Shown piece by piece: positions 1 to 15,000 of a stretch of 64,000 nucleotides of DNA. Source of the DNA: Opisthocomus hoazin (taxonomy: Eukaryota; Chordata; Aves; Opisthocomiformes; Opisthocomidae); the NCBI RefSeq assembly GCF_030867145.1, contig NC_134434.1:9052001-9116000 (forward strand), given 5' to 3'. The position numbers and the translations under genes were made by a program. The stretch's first letter is position 1. Every line of letters begins with the position of its first letter. Under the pieces are notes generated by a model that worked only from the letters and a program-made list of their open reading frames with translations, had not been told where the DNA came from and searched no databases.

Positions 1-28
1 GCATTTTGTTCTAGGAGGGAAATCTTCC
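1..28 (-). CDS. FASN: FASN exon 19, partial at window edge
   Basis: 28 bp after acceptor TATCAG|GG reads KISLLEQNA, continuing the dehydratase in phase with exon 18. It runs off position 1, and the remaining FASN exons lie outside the window. Confidence 0.88.
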
Positions 29-3000
29 CTGATAGGCACAGTGGCAAGAATAAGCATCATCAGTGTCCATAAATAATGCATTTTAGTAGGACAGTGCATA
101 TACTTACACTTCGTTCACTTACCACTCACAGCCAGATTCCCATTCCCTGACACCTCAAAGCAGTGGGAAGCAGGCATGAGTCTTACTTCCAGCTGTACTG
201 ATCCTACAAGAAATATTGAGCAAGACGGGACTGTGAGGTCATTCATTGCCACCATCCTCAAGCAGAGCTTTCTCTTTCACCATCTCCAGACTCACTGCGT
301 GCAACATCTAATAAAGACGACCATAACATGTGCTACTTGATGGTATGAATTCACTTCTTTGTTCGGTCATGTTGCACTCTTCTTTACATTCTTCCTCCTC
401 ACTTTCCCCTTGTATTTCTTCCTCCCACTCCCTTCGTCTTCATGACACAGTTTTGCAGTTGTACCAGCATTCCTCACTCACCTTTTTTGGGAAGGATAGT
501 CGCCTGATGAATTGTGACTTCTTCAAACATAACAGCCACTTGCTCCACAGCCATCCCAAGAGACCGTGCCAGAGTTCGCCAAGCCAGTACTAGGTACCCA
601 GCTGCTGGGTACAGAACTCTGCCATCAATGCAGTGACCAACCAAGTAGTGGTCAGGAGAGTCAGGACTCACATCTGCCAAAGAATAAGAAGTGCAATAAA
701 AATAAGAACAGCCCAATAAAGAGGTCTTTTCCTCCCCTCAATGTCTGTAAGAGGTTCTAGCTGTTTCCCTAACTATCCTTGCCTTGCAACATGCAGCTCT
801 TAAAACAACCATGAGTCTGAATCAAGCGAGTTTCCTGCTCTATTCATATTCTTTCATCCCATTTCAGAAGCAGATCGAGTCTTTTTCAATCCAAACCAAA
901 TATTAAGCTTCAAGGACACTGCTTTGAATATCCTTTTCCTAGTTTTACAGAAGAAATGCAGAGGTAAAGCAGAAAAGAGACAAACAAACAAAAAAAACAA
1001 ACAGGCAAACACACCAATATTGTAGAGTGAAGCAGATGCAGAGCCTTTGGAACCTGCTGGAAAGTCTTCAGCTTTTGGAACATCCCAGTCCTGGCTATGG
1101 TCCCATTTGATGTATGGAGAAATAAGGGGTGTTCCCACAGGGACAGGGTACTCCACAAGTGGGAACAAGTTATTTCCAAGAACATTTATCCTAGGAAGAC
1201 AAAAAGGATCAAGACAATGGGGGGGAGGAGGAGAAAAAAGCGGGGTGGGGGGAAGTTCACTATAATAGAAGTCAGACAGGGTCAGACAGTAATTGGTCTT
1301 GGACTCCACATCTGAGATTTCTCCAGGTGTACCATGAACACTCACTGCGGCCAAATTTGTAATTCTATCAGTATACAAGACGCAAAATTTATTTCCAAGA
1401 GCTAGTTCCAGGTTCCTAGGTCTCTAAAATGGGACTGCTCTTTTAAAAGCATCTTCCCAGCCCAAGCAGTCTCTAACCCAAGGCAACATTTCATACGTGA
1501 CCATGTTAAATAGGTAAAGCATAGATGTAAACCCCATTTTTTCCAAGTTTCTTGAATTCTGTCCTAACTGATCCCCGACTCACCCTCCTCCCTTAGTCTC
1601 CTTACCCAGTTAAATGAATCTTTCCAGTCTGTATTAGGAAGAACTCCAAATTATTTTTGTGCTCTTTCTTCATCAAAGGTAGAATGGTGCAAGTTGGTTT
1701 CAAAGTTCTCCTCAAGATAGCCTGGTCAAGTAGAGTCCATAAATCACTGGTAGAAGGCATTACTTACTACTTTGTCTCTAAGTTTTTCTCTATAGATCTC
1801 AAACCACGCCTGTTTCTGTGCCAAGAGTTCTGTGCTAGGACGTACACCATTTTAACAGGCAAGAGGAAGAGCAGCACAATATCCTTCCAGCAACCCAAGA
1901 AGTTGCACATCTGGTAAAACAGAACCTACACAATACTCATGAACTTCTGCCAAAACACAAATCTCCCTTTCCCAAGCAGACTGTCAAGCAGAATCAAAAG
2001 CTGCACTTCAAGAACTGCAAGAAGCAGTTCATCCTCTCAAGCCTCCCACTCACACACGCACCCCACACATAGCCTAGGCCCTTGCTCCCAGGAGCAGCCC
2101 TTTTGAATCTGAAGCATCCTAGAGCATTTTCCAAGCAGCAGCTATTAAATAGAAAACCGCAGCCTTGAACATCTGACCCAGCTTGTATCTTCTCTTCAAT
2201 GTGATCCCACGGTCTTTAAGTAGGAGAAGGAAGAGGGTGGGGAGGAACCAGAACACCCTCAAACCCAGCTGATGAAGTCTTTAGTCACTTGCATTAAAAT
2301 GGTGCAACGATTTTAACATGAAGCATAAAATCTTTCTACAGAGAAAAATATCTACCTAATTTAAAGGTTCTGCTGAGTCTCCCTTCAGGTCACTTTCAAA
2401 GCATAAATAAGGCTAACATGACATAATAAACATACACTGGATTAGAACTCAGAGGCACTGTATAACTATTAAACTTGATTCACAAGTAACCATGATTCCT
2501 CTTATGACTTTTCTCCTCTTGCATGCCACAGACCAAATAAAAAAGACCAGTTCTTGAGACTTAATGGACACGCACAAGACCACAGCACTGATCTCGTGGA
2601 GCAAGAGCATCCTAACGTACCTCGTGTTCTGCATCCTCTACTATGGAGCTAATTCCACAAGATCAATTCTTACAGGGTGGGGAGGAAGGAAAAATGATCT
2701 GATCATTAAGGGAAAGGAGTTTATGAAGAAAGCAAGCTCCTGTGGTCTCAGACTACTTTGTCTAGCGAAAGAGAGGAAAACACTACTGCCAGCTACCACT
2801 TTCTAAGACAAAAACCTCAAACCAAATTCACTGTGCAGATGGTGATAACAGATTTTTCAGAGAATTTCTCCCCCCACCCCAATTTTCACACACATCCTCT
2901 GTTAGATGAAAACAATGAAATGCTTTTCTTGCTCATTGCACAGTTCAGAGAGCTGACTACCAGCTATCTGAAAGGCAAGGCAATGAATAAAGGCAACACT

Positions 3001-6000
3001 GAGTGTCTGGATAGTGAAGTGGTAGTGTGTTGGGATTTTTTTTTTTTTTTTTTTTAACATACACCACCCCCCCAAAAAACCCCAAACCAACCAAAAAAAC
3101 ACAGTAACACCAAAACTCACATTAAAAAACCCATCACGAAAATGTTAAAACTGGGACAGACTCCCAAGTACTGCAGGGAGAAAGTGTTCTCAGAACTAGG
3201 GGAAGGGGGGCCAGTATTCCCTCATCCTCAGATCCTCAATCTCCTTTCTGCAGCAGCGTATCAACATCGTGCTATACTGACAACAGTCAAATACAATACC
3301 TGTAAAAGAGCATGAGGAGCAATCTCTACTACAACAGCGTTCTCTGGAACATGCTTCAGACCTTCGTGGAACAGCACTGGATTCACTAGGTTGTTCACGT
3401 GATACTCTGCAGAGGAATTCCTAGCCAGATCACTCTGCCATTGAGATTCAGGTATAGATGTACTGATCCATCGTGCTGAACGAGGTTTAGGGTGTGGAAT
3501 AACCTAGAGACAAACAAGGAAGAGTTAATTGTCACACATAACAATCAGACAGGCAAAAGCAAGCAGCCCCTCCTTTTTACAGGCCATTTTTCTCAGCTGG
3601 ATTGCTCAGGACATCCTTCTGCTTGAGACCACAGGACTTCAAACCTTTGGTCTCAGAGGTCTATATACTCTTCAAGAGATTTCCTTCTCCTCCTAAAGAA
3701 AGGAACCCCCTTAAGCACAACATCACCTATACTCAAATCCAGGTGCCTGAGCATAAGCCATGCAAGCCGTAGTTTGGCAATATTACCTTTTTCAGGGCAC
3801 TCAGCAGCACTGGTGCAATAGATGCCATGTAATAGGAATGAAATGCAACTCCAGCACTGCGCACCTCCTTTGCGAACACACCATCCTTTTTCAGTTTGGC
3901 TACAAACTCATTCACAGAGTCCTAAGAAGAGGAATATAAGTGAACTAAAAATAAAAGCTCACAAGGTATTTGGGATCTGTATGAGTCACTGTACTCCCAC
4001 CATGCCCTCCATCCCTTGCGACTTAAGAGAAGCCATATCTGGGATGAGGTTATTGCCCTTCTCAGTCTTGTAATTTATCACTCATTATGCCCACAGCTAT
4101 AATACTATTCAGCATAACAGATCTTTTATTACTAGCTTACTAAGATACTAACATCACTTCCTCTCACAGAACATTTAAGTGTTTAAGTTTATACAAAGCA
4201 CCATGTCCCTTGCCATCACTTTAATCCAGCTCCCCTTTGCAAGCAGCTGAGCTGTAACTCAGCTAGCTTCATGCTTTCTTCAAACCAGAACTTCACAGGT
4301 CCCAATCACAACTGCGGTATGCACCATATCAGCTCCTTGCTCACCAGAGGCCCCGAAACAGTGACAGTATCTTCAGAGTTGTGACAGGCTGGTACCACAT
4401 GCGGAGGACAGCGTTGCTTACATTCCTCCCATGTCAGACCTGCAGAAGGAAGACCACAGGAGAACACAAGTGTTTCTAGCCATAAGCCTCATAAGGTGAA
4501 GCAATCTGAACTGCACAATCACTGTGCTTAATTCAGCATTTTGCAAAACTGGGAAGGATTCTTAAGAGAAAGATAGACATCCCCCTTTCCTCAAATGGGA
4601 TTCTACAAAAGCAAAGAATATTTATCTCAGGGCTTTAACATGACATTTATCACAGTGATACTGAGCACAAGAACAGAGAACTGAATCTTTGTACCATCCC
4701 ATTAAGGGATGGGGTGGGGGGGAACCCACACACTTTCAAAGAAGCTACAGAATTGTTTGTTTAGTTTCATCTTGCCCTTAGCATTCCGAGCTAGAACAGA
4801 AGAGAGAACACGTGAGCTTGACACACAGAAATGGAGAGCCACAAAACACCCATAGAAATTGACAACTGTAGTGGCTTAAATTAGCTTAACACATGCAGCA
4901 TCTGGTCATATATTACATGGATACCAGTCACAGGAAGAATGAATTCAACACCAGATTATGAAAAACATACTATATGCAGCACTCCGAGATAAGTTCTGTG
5001 ATAAGTGTCATGTATTTAATGTCAAGGGGGAAAAAAAAAAAAGCTAAATTAGGTAGGTAGTCCTTCGTAGAATTAATTAAAGTACAAAGTACAGGACTAT
5101 AACAAGTGATCTAGTGAAACATACTGCATGAGACCTGCAACAGCTCTTCTCTTGTTTCAATTTTCAATTGACCACTGCATCCAATAATAAAAAAAACAGA
5201 AGAACAGCAATGCTGCCAATAATAATTTTATTTTTAAACATGTAAGTCACCACGAAGCCACATCAAAAATTAAAACTGCTGGGCCCAAAGCTCAAACATT
5301 TCACCCAGTAGTGGGCAAATCTACGTGACTTAGGAAGAAGCTTTTTCCAGAACAAGCTTTGCTTAGTGTTTCTCTAAGTGCTGTTAGGCCTAAGTAAGTT
5401 CTAATGTCATTATGATCCACTATCCAGTTGCTTACAACGTAATAGTGGCTTACTGGTTTCACGTCTCATCATTCTTGAAGACAATCATAAATATATGGGG
5501 TTTTTTTAACAATTTAAATATATACATGTGTGCATATGTATACGCACGCACATACATATATATCAAGAGCCAAAAACCCCAGTGCCTTAGATTTTCACCT
5601 CTCTTTTCAAGGAGATTATTTATCAGGCCTCTGTCATTGGTCACCTGTCAATACCTCTCTCTATTTCCACTTAGTTTTGGATGGATTACTAAAATTCTGC
5701 TGTACTCCAGGTCAGAGATTACCACCATTATATAAACTTCAATTTTTAATAACATATTCTACATCAGAATAAAAAGAAGAGGTAACAGTAGCCAAAAATT
5801 TACAGGCATAATTGTCTCCACCAACACATTTCAGAGCCCAGTTTTATCCCAATGCCATACAACAGAGATCACATGTACTTTCCCACATCGCTCTTTTGGT
5901 AAGGGTGTACCTACCAACAGCAGCCATTCCTCCTGGGGGCAATTTGGCCTCTTTAACACATCGTCCCCGCCAATAAGCGGCAAGAACGGCTTCCTCGTGA

Positions 6001-9000
6001 CTTAAGGAGTTGTCTGCATAGCCACAAGCTAGTTCTCCCACCGAGTGGCCCAAAATCCCATCAGGTTGTAGACCTGCAGCCTTCAGCATATCAATCTGTG
6101 CAATCTGCAAGGAAAAGTAGAATTAGCGATTCCATGACAAAGCAAGCAGGTGTCAGGCCTCAAAGGCACACACCAGTAATGAGTACATTACAAAATGGCT
6201 TTTGGTACAGACATTCTTCTCAGACTCACTGCTTTTTATCCCCTCCCCCCCGTAGCTCCAGTGTCATTTCACAGCAATCGTTATGAGACTCCAGCATTGA
6301 TTTGGCCTCTCCACTACGTAGCTTTCCAAGAAGAAGCTATTTCCAACAACAGGAGGTTGCCAAGAGCATGTCTGTACAAAGAGGAAAGACCAGCTTTCCA
6401 GATCACTTTAAAATCTCTGCCTCTAACTTATTAAGAAACAATGAATCACACATTGACGCTCTGAATTAAAAGAGACTTCATTTAGCACCATTTAGTTAAT
6501 TTGCACAACAAATTTTAGATGACGTTCTATGGAACCTTGCTCCTTGGCACATATGTTCACACAAAACTTACAGACATTCTTTACTCTCTTAAAAGGGGAA
6601 ACTGTCCCACATACGCACACAGATACACACGCAAATCTGTTTAGGTCAATATTCATCCAAGTGTCTTGCAAATAGCAGAGCCCAAAACTGTCAAGGGTGC
6701 AACATGCTCCCTCCTACCAGAGAGATATTTCTAACAGCTGCCATTTGATGATTACACAAAACAAACTTCTGTTAATCAGTATAAAGTGTTACTGGCCAAA
6801 GAGACACAGTAGCAGAGCACGCTTCTGTGGATTGAGTCTATGACGCCCTCCACCAGTCATGTGAGTCTTACCTGAATAGCAGCTAGTCCAACGAACGCAT
6901 GGACGGTGTCGTCAAAAGTGTTCTCGTCTGCTTGCAGAAGCAGGTCCGAGACCTTTAGGCCTGTGTTCTTCAAAGCCTCGTCCGAGCGCCATATAGACTG
7001 GCGAAACAAATCCAACTTCATAAGGCTCAGGCCCATACCTTTCCACTGTGTTCCCATGCCTGCAGGACAGATGAGGAGAAAGCGAGCTTTAGTAATGCTC
7101 CATAACAGGAGTAAACATCACACACTTGCTCTGACAGTGAAAGAATTCTAAGAGTAAAACATTGTACGTTTCTAACATCCTCTAAATCAGGCACTGCTTT
7201 TTATTTTCCTGGACTTTGCTATCATCAGAAGACAGCAAAGTTGGAAGGATTAGATAAAACACAGGAAACATGAGTCTCCTAGACATATCACAGGCCTGCA
7301 AGATATGTCCTTATGCCAGAGTGGAAAACATAAGAGCACAGAATCAAGTTGCTCCAGCCCCACATGTATAGAGGAACGAAGTAGCCTGGACCCATTGCTG
7401 CATACCTACCTGAGCAGATGTACCAGAGAGGTCTACCAGATGCTTGAACTTGCTGAACCTCTTTTATGTCGTTCTCAGTGCCAACTAGTGTGTAGCCCCT
7501 GTAGGGCATGGAGGATACAGGAACTGCAGAGATATCGCTGAGCATGCTTACAAATGGGCTGCATCCTCCATGTTTTCTGCTCTCTTGAATAAGTATTTCC
7601 ACAGCTTCCTGCGTTCTGCCACAAATTTGAACCAGTCTTGGCATGTTACAGGTCTCCAGAGGCTGGCGTTTGTTTTCATTTGGCCTCAGAATTACATGGG
7701 CATTAGCACCTCCAAAGCCAAAAGAGTTGATACTGACAAGGCCACCTTTCACTGGCATAGGTTTACAAACTACCTTTAGAGAGCCATCTTGTAAGGCAGG
7801 AATATCTGGATTTGGGGTATTGAAATGAAGATTTGGAGCCCACAGCCCATGTTCCAGAGAGAGAATCACCTGGAAGAAAAAACAGAACATTTTGTGCTCC
7901 ACATTTTCTTCTACCAAACACTATTTTGTTGTTACTGTTTTACCATAAACAACCATGATAGCATACACTAAAGCAGCTCTCTGCTTGGATAAAGGGACAC
8001 TTCAGAGAATAGCATTACTGATGTTACTGAGGTAGTACTTAGTTCACCTAGGCAAATTTTACGTCCATGCAGGAAGTCAGCAGTGAAGGTAAAGGTGGTA
8101 GCTTTACGTTTAGCTTCCAGACCCTTTCTAAACTAGAAAGTCATGCAGTCTTGCTGGAAAAGCAACCTGGCTACTAAGAATATCACATCTTCCTCCTCCC
8201 CTTTCAGATCCTGTCCCTTCATCTTTCCCCAGTCACACATCACTACATATGCTCTTCCTTATCACTACAAATGCTTCCATTTCTGCCTTTGCTGCAAAAG
8301 AGCCAAGCTGAAGCACTGGTAAAGGAGTTTGCTTGCTGCTTTGCACCCATTTGTTGTCTTCTTGATCCAGAAAAGCAGGAACAGCAGACTGGTCAGAACT
8401 TGCAGAGCCAATGGGAAGCACAGAAACAGTGCTAGTTAGAATAGCTGTGCCAAAAAAAGCAAGTGCTCCCTTCTCTCAGCAGCATCTCTACAAACAGCCA
8501 ATGACACCAAGCCCATACTCCTCTGTGGCACAAGTCCAGCAAATCACAGACTACAAGGTCAGGTGCAAACACTCCGTGCTTTGTGTGTTTGGCAGTTCCT
8601 TGATCACCCCAAAATGGCCAGAGAAACAGATACTCATTTGGGAACTGTTCTTCCAAGTTGATTATCAGACACGGCAGCCTACCTGGGAGAACCACCAGCA
8701 TAAATGTATGGTTTCAACTCCAGTCAGCATGTTTAAAGTTGCAGTTTAAGTACTTTCATGCACACTGTCCTACACCTACCATACTACGCACTATGAACTT
8801 GCTGTTGCTTGACACAGCATACCTATTTGTACTTTTAAGTCTGCCATGATTTCCACACAAGTTTGAGAGTACAGTACAGTGAGCGTACACCACAGCCTCC
8901 AAGAAGCTTTGTCTCTGCTGCTCAGTAAGTAATTAGACAAGCCAAGTAGTTCAAAGACACATGTGAGTTTTCCCTCCCTTACCAGAATTTCACTAAAATG

Positions 9001-12000
9001 GCCTTGGCAAGTGCTAGTTTCTTTCCTACCTATCCACATAATTAATGGATTCTCTTTAAGCCTGAAATCAGACGCTTTCAAGATTTGTTTTCCAACTTAT
9101 CATATGTGACATTTCACATACAAGAGCATTTTATGGAATTCCAAAAGAAAATATTTACAGAAACTACAGACTTTCCAAGACAGTTTCTGTCCAAGAAACA
9201 GTGGCCTTAGTCTCAAGGACATCTGATCTATCATTCTGATTAACTTCCAAATCTTAAACTACCGAGTGCTGCCCAACTTTCAAAAGACAGAGCTTCCAAT
9301 ATCCTTCCAAAGCTTCAGGTGCTTTCAAGATGCCAGATCTTGAAAAAAAGACCTCACACAACTTAATAAAAGCACAGCAAACAGATATTCAGGCACGCAT
9401 GATGGGTGTCATGGGCTCTTGCCTGCAGCTGTAAGTTCTGATACAAAGTTAAATGAGAAAACTGACAAAAAAAAATAGTGAGAAACATGGTGTCAGAGAA
9501 TTCTTCCAAATGAAATTGTGGCTCTCATCTTTGCAGTTCTGCATCCTCTAAGAAACAGAGACAGGGAAACAGTAGCTCAAAGTTATGATCCTGTCCTGAC
9601 AGATCACCGCAGAACTGCACTAAACAAGCTGTTTATGTTGTCCTGGTTTCGCCTTGGATAGAGTTAATTTCCCTCCCAGTAGCTGCTGTACTTTGGATTC
9701 AGTACAAGAAGAATGTTGGTAACACTGATGTTTTCAGTTGTCGCTACTAAATCACAGACTTTTTCCAGTTTCTCATACTCAGCTAAACATCAGGTGGGCA
9801 GGAGCTTGGAGGGAGTATAGCCAGGCAGCCAGCCCAAGCTGGCCAATGGAAATATTCCATACCACAGATGGGATGCTCAGTTTATGAATGAGGGTTGGCC
9901 GGGGGGCAGTCAGGAAGCTTTCTGCTCTCCTGTTTTCTGTGAGTTCGAACCCTCTCTCATCTGGGAGTTTGAACTTTTTCAGGAAATTAGCAAAATTCAC
10001 AAGCTTGGCGTTCCGTGATTACTGCTCAAGGACTGGCTGCAGATCAGTCATCAGGTGGTAATAAAAATTATACTGTATACAGTTTGTTCTGCATATTCAT
10101 TATTATTAGTAGTATTTCCTTTGTTGTCTTATTAAGCTGTATTTAATATCAACCTATGAGTTTTCCCTTTCATTCATTTCTCCTTCCCATCCCACTGTGT
10201 GGATGGTGAGGGGTGAGTGAGCAGCCTTCTAGTGCTTAGTTGCCAGCTGCCAGGTTAAACCATGACAAAACAAACCTTTTCACCCATACTGTATTGTGAA
10301 GTTTATGACTCAGTTATCATTCCTTCTATGAAGAAGGTGTCAGTCTGAAGAGACGGAGGTGCTAAAAAAAGTAAACTTCTCTTTACAGAGAGACAGACAC
10401 TGCAGCCTCCATGTTTATTTGCAGATGAGGCTATTCAGAGTAAGTTGTATGTATTCAGGTCACAACAAGTGCTTTAAAGAGCCTAAAATTCTAGCAGTGA
10501 CAGTGTACATGACTTCAATTTGCGTGGCTCTAAAACTGTCAGTAATAGGCTTACAACCAAGTGTGAACATTAGCTAGCTCTCTGCTAAGCAGTTTAGCAG
10601 CCACAGCCAATAGATGATCATCTGCCTACAGCAGTAGTTAGTAGGCTGGTTGCTAAGACAACCAGTTATTCAAGCTGGTAGCCTCACCTGGAAGAGCTCA
10701 CCTGGCTTCTTGCCAACACAAGCGAGACAACGTGATAAATCCCTGACAAACAGCCAGAAGGAACAGATACTCTTTTGGCACCAAAAGCACATGCTGCCTC
10801 TTATCATTGGTCATTGCCAACTACTCCAAACATTTAAATCTCTCTACTCGTACACCCCTCAAACCCAAATGACTTACAGCTGAGTTCTGCTGGAAGGTCC
10901 AGTATAAGGATAACCAATAAAAAGTCATCCCAAAGTCTTTATTACAAACAGAGTTATGCTCCCGTAAAATTCAGTAGGAAGGGGGAACTAAAGTGTGTGT
11001 GCACACAGCAGAGGGCCACCTGGGCTTTCATGTCCAGCTTGCAGAATAGCCACCTGAGCTTTTAAAAGTATATGCAGGTGAAGCAAGAAGTAGATGATTA
11101 ATGAGAATCACCCGAGTTCTTCTCATTACTAGTGAACATCTTGTCCTGAATCAGAGCACACTTTCCTGAAAACAAACACTATAAAACCCACACACTGTTG
11201 TGTTCCCCCCTCCCAATTTTCCTTCTCAAGCCACCTGTTACCTTGGCTAATGCAGCAAGACCAGAGGCAGGCTCTGGATGACCCATGTTTGACTTGGTTG
11301 ATCCAATCAACAATGGCTCTCTCTCACATTGACAGAAGACATTTACAATGCCATTTACTTCCTGTGGATCTCCAACCTAGTAGGAAGAGAATCAGAATGG
11401 CTATTAGATAGCACTTCCAAAACACACCACAAGAGAGAAATCTGAAAGATAAAAGATGTTCAAGCAAAATGCAAGAGCAGTGAAGCAGTACATATTCCAG
11501 TAACTAGCAGAAGGGAGAAATAGTTCATTCTGGAAAACAACAAAGAATAGTTTGATGAAAAGAGCGTGGCAAGTGATGCGAGGGAAGAAAATAAGGGAGA
11601 AGAAAACACTCCAAACCCAGAAGGGGCCATGCTGACCTTGGTGCCCGTCCCATGAGCTTCAACATACTCCACTTCTCCAGGGTTGACACCGCTTTCTCTG
11701 TACAAAGAGCTGACCAACTGCTGCTGCATCTCTCCAGATGGGAATGTCACACCTAGGACCAAAATTGCCATCAATTCCTCCCTCCTATCAGGTGTTTCCT
11801 GTTCTGATTTTAGCACCCTTTCAACTGTCTGAGGCTACCAGGTCCAAAAAAAACAGACTTCTATCAGGATTTACACCAGTGTCCTTAGCACCAAATACAA
11901 TAAACCTCTCAGGCTCTTTGGAAGAAGAGCAGAGGAACCAGAAATGGACCTAAAGCAGTTAAGACTAGTGTGGAAAGATACTGGTTAACAGAATACTAGG

Positions 12001-15000
12001 AGATGTCTAGATCAAGCAGAAGATGTGAAACTTGGTGTCTCCACAACCGGAGAGTGGGAGAAGTGGGACAGCAGTAGGGAAGAGTGCCTTACAATCACAG
12101 CACTACCTACATTTCTACCATCAGTGCAGAAGTTACAGCAGACATGTCCTGAGGAAGGATAAACTAGCAACAGTACTTTTCTGTTACTTTGCACAGTAGA
12201 AACCACCACTTGTCCCCTTGAACTTCTTTACAAAAGAGTCCCAAACTCTGCATTACCGAAACTGAAGAAAACCCCCCCCCAACAATAAAAAAACTTCACA
12301 CTTTTAAAGAAGAACCCAGCACAGCCCATTTTTGATGGCAAAGACTCTAGACTGAACAGTTCTGTAGGTAACTTGCTTTTCAGCGGCTCAAGGCCTACCT
12401 TGCTCCTTAAAGCCATCAGTGTTACTTCCAGCATTGACTATTGTGGCATAGATCCGCTTAGCCATAGATCTCTTGGTCAAAAGAACAACAACAACAGCCT
12501 CAGAGCGACAATATCCATTTCCTGAGAGCAGATAGAGAAAAGAACAAGTCACTAATTCTGCTCTGCTTTAAAAAAAAGTTGCAAAACACCATGCAGTAAG
12601 GTCATCTCATTCCTGAGCTACCGCTTACAACAGAGTGCTTTGAGACTATGACATCTCTATTCCTTTTAAAAGAATTCATGTCCTAAAAAGGCTTGCTGCC
12701 GATCACAAATGATGATAGAAAGTCTCCATCAAGAGACAGCTATTTCCTCTCTGCTATGGCTGAGAAATGAACCATCCAGTTTCTTCCCCACAGTTAGTTT
12801 TCCAGGTTCAATGAAGCATGCAACACACATCAAGTCCAGGGCACGTTCCAAACAGCGCATCTAGGAACAACTACAAGGCCATGTCTTTGCTCTGTTTCAA
12901 GAGTATCTGATCACAGACTCCACAATAAGTTCCTCTCATACAACATGCAACCTTTTGTACTAGTGTCTTACCTGAAACATCAAATGCCTTGCAGGCACCA
13001 TCAGGACTAAGCATACCCAGTTTCATGAACTGTACAGAAGTGTTGGGTTTCAGCAAAATGTTGACCCCTCCTACTAGGGCTGCACTGCACTGTCCATGAC
13101 GAATTGCCTTATAAGCATTTTCCAGAGCAATAAGACTAGAGGAGCACGCTGTGTCAATAGTTATGCTTGGTCCTTAGGGAACAGAAAGGCAAAACAAAAA
13201 AGCTGGGTTTTACTGTTCATTTCCTAGAGTTGCTCTCCGAAGACCATAGGATGGGATCACAAGAGAAACATCTTCAAAAAAAATGTTAAGTAAGAGTTGC
13301 TTCAGAACATAACAGATAATCCTGATACAATGGCAGACAAGAATCACTATCTCTGCCTGCTTACCAGGTAACAAAGGATGAGAAAAGTGCACACAAATTG
13401 CAAACGGTTTAGCTTTAAGGGTATTTTTTTTTGTTTTAAATTCCATCTCTGTCTCCATCAAAAAGATATTGTAGCTTCACAGCCAGATGTCATCTATTTC
13501 CCCATTCTCACCAATAAAAATCCCTCCCCATTCTTACTGCTACCCTTGCCACTACCTCTGTTCTCTGCTGCTCTTCATAGCAATTCCTATGCCTCCACCC
13601 TCTTCAGTGCCACACACAGTTCAAGTCATATCTATGCCTTCAATCACATCCTTTTGGTGGCTCTCCCGCTTCACTCAAAAAAAGCCAACTGGTTCAGTCA
13701 GTTTATATCCAGGCTAGCTGACTTCTACACAGCTTGACACCAAATAGCAGTCTAAAGGCTGGAAAGGACCTAGACCTTCTTATGAAGGCCTCCTGACATC
13801 ATCATCTTTCAGATGAATGCCAGCTATGCCCGTCAGCAGCAACTGAGTTAAAGCCTTACAGCGAGTCTTATTACACACTTACAATACATTTTCTGCTTCT
13901 CATATGCCTCCTTACAGTAGCTGCATGCTACTTTCTCATCCCAAAATGTGTCTATGTCACCATAACCACCCCACTCCTCTACATAAGCTATGGTACAACC
14001 ATGCTCAAATTGGAATTGCTGATCAACATCAAGAGGTTTGGGGGCACTTACCTGTTAAGTCATAAAAGTAGGAAATCCTGTTGGCAAACATAGCACGCTG
14101 GCAGCCAGTCATACTGTATCCCAAAAGCTCTTCTGGATCTTGGCTAAGGGCTTCAGCAGCTTCTGACCCACTGGCACCAACCCATACACCTGTGTCTGTG
14201 CCACGGAGGGTGGCTGGATTAATACCTATGGGGATATTGGAAGATAGATTACAGTAGACAAACTTATAATGAGTGGCAAACTGGGGAGACATCAGATACA
14301 CTGGCACCAGTTCAAGAGCTGCTACTTACTGTCCATTTCTGGCAGGCCTGCAACATTGTTCCCTTACCTATAGCTACCTTATATCTGTTTCAATTGCAGA
14401 CCTTCACAATTCTCACTGCAAAGTCCAACAGAACTTTGGTGCTGGCTTTTGGCCAGAACACCTTGTGCATGGAGACAGCTCTTCAACTTAGCAGGACATC
14501 ACCATAGCTTTGTGTTAAAAAAAAAAAAGTGCACGGACTATGAAAGACAAACGCTGATCAGATTAGCTAACAGCTGGCTTTCATGGCAAAAAAAAGAAAC
14601 AGACCAAAGGTAAGAAAAATCACAGGACCTGGAATGTCATGTGAGCACATGATTACCTGTCTCTAGCCACACACAAAGCCCAGATCTGGAGTACAAGACA
14701 GAAAGGAAAAAATCTTCAGCACAGAAGCCAACAATCAGAACAAGAAACAACTCTTCTCTAAAACAAAAAAAAACCAAAAAAAAAAACCAAACACAGCAAG
14801 CTCATCTTGCAGCAATCTTTGCTGTTTCTTCTCTGTGCTTCAAGAGTCCTGAAGACAGGGAGAATATTCAAGCCTCCAGACTGAGGCTCAGCAGTAGAAG
14901 AGCAAGTGTTAAGTTTACTAAGTCAGTACTAGTGAGGTGGTTCCAACTTTTTCCTATACGTTTCTTATGATCAGACATGAAACTGATTAACACAAAAAAC

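Larger units (their letters stand above)
1191..4344 (-). other. FASN introns 12-15, around exons 13-15
   Basis: Introns are 3922-4344, 3504-3786, 1722-3299 and 1191-1605, separated by exons 13-15. T20 at 3036-3055 and an adjacent A/C-rich tract lie in intron 14; a G-rich plus-strand tract (1217-1256) lies in intron 15. No repeats recognised. Confidence 0.65.
4440..7409 (-). other. FASN introns 9, 10 and 11, flanking exons 10 and 11
   Basis: Introns are 7060-7409, 6105-6871 and 4440-5914, separated by exons 10 and 11. A short alternating purine/pyrimidine stretch lies at about 5517-5563. Nothing else recognised. Confidence 0.65.

Noticed and set aside
854..1378. A 174-codon frame as a single FASN exon
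   Set aside because: Only 1015-1190 is coding; both ends of the frame run through intron sequence past good splice sites.
13378..13737. Plus-strand open frame of 119 codons
   Set aside because: Lies in FASN intron 4, has low-complexity Ser/Leu/Phe composition from C/T-rich sequence, and no family similarity.
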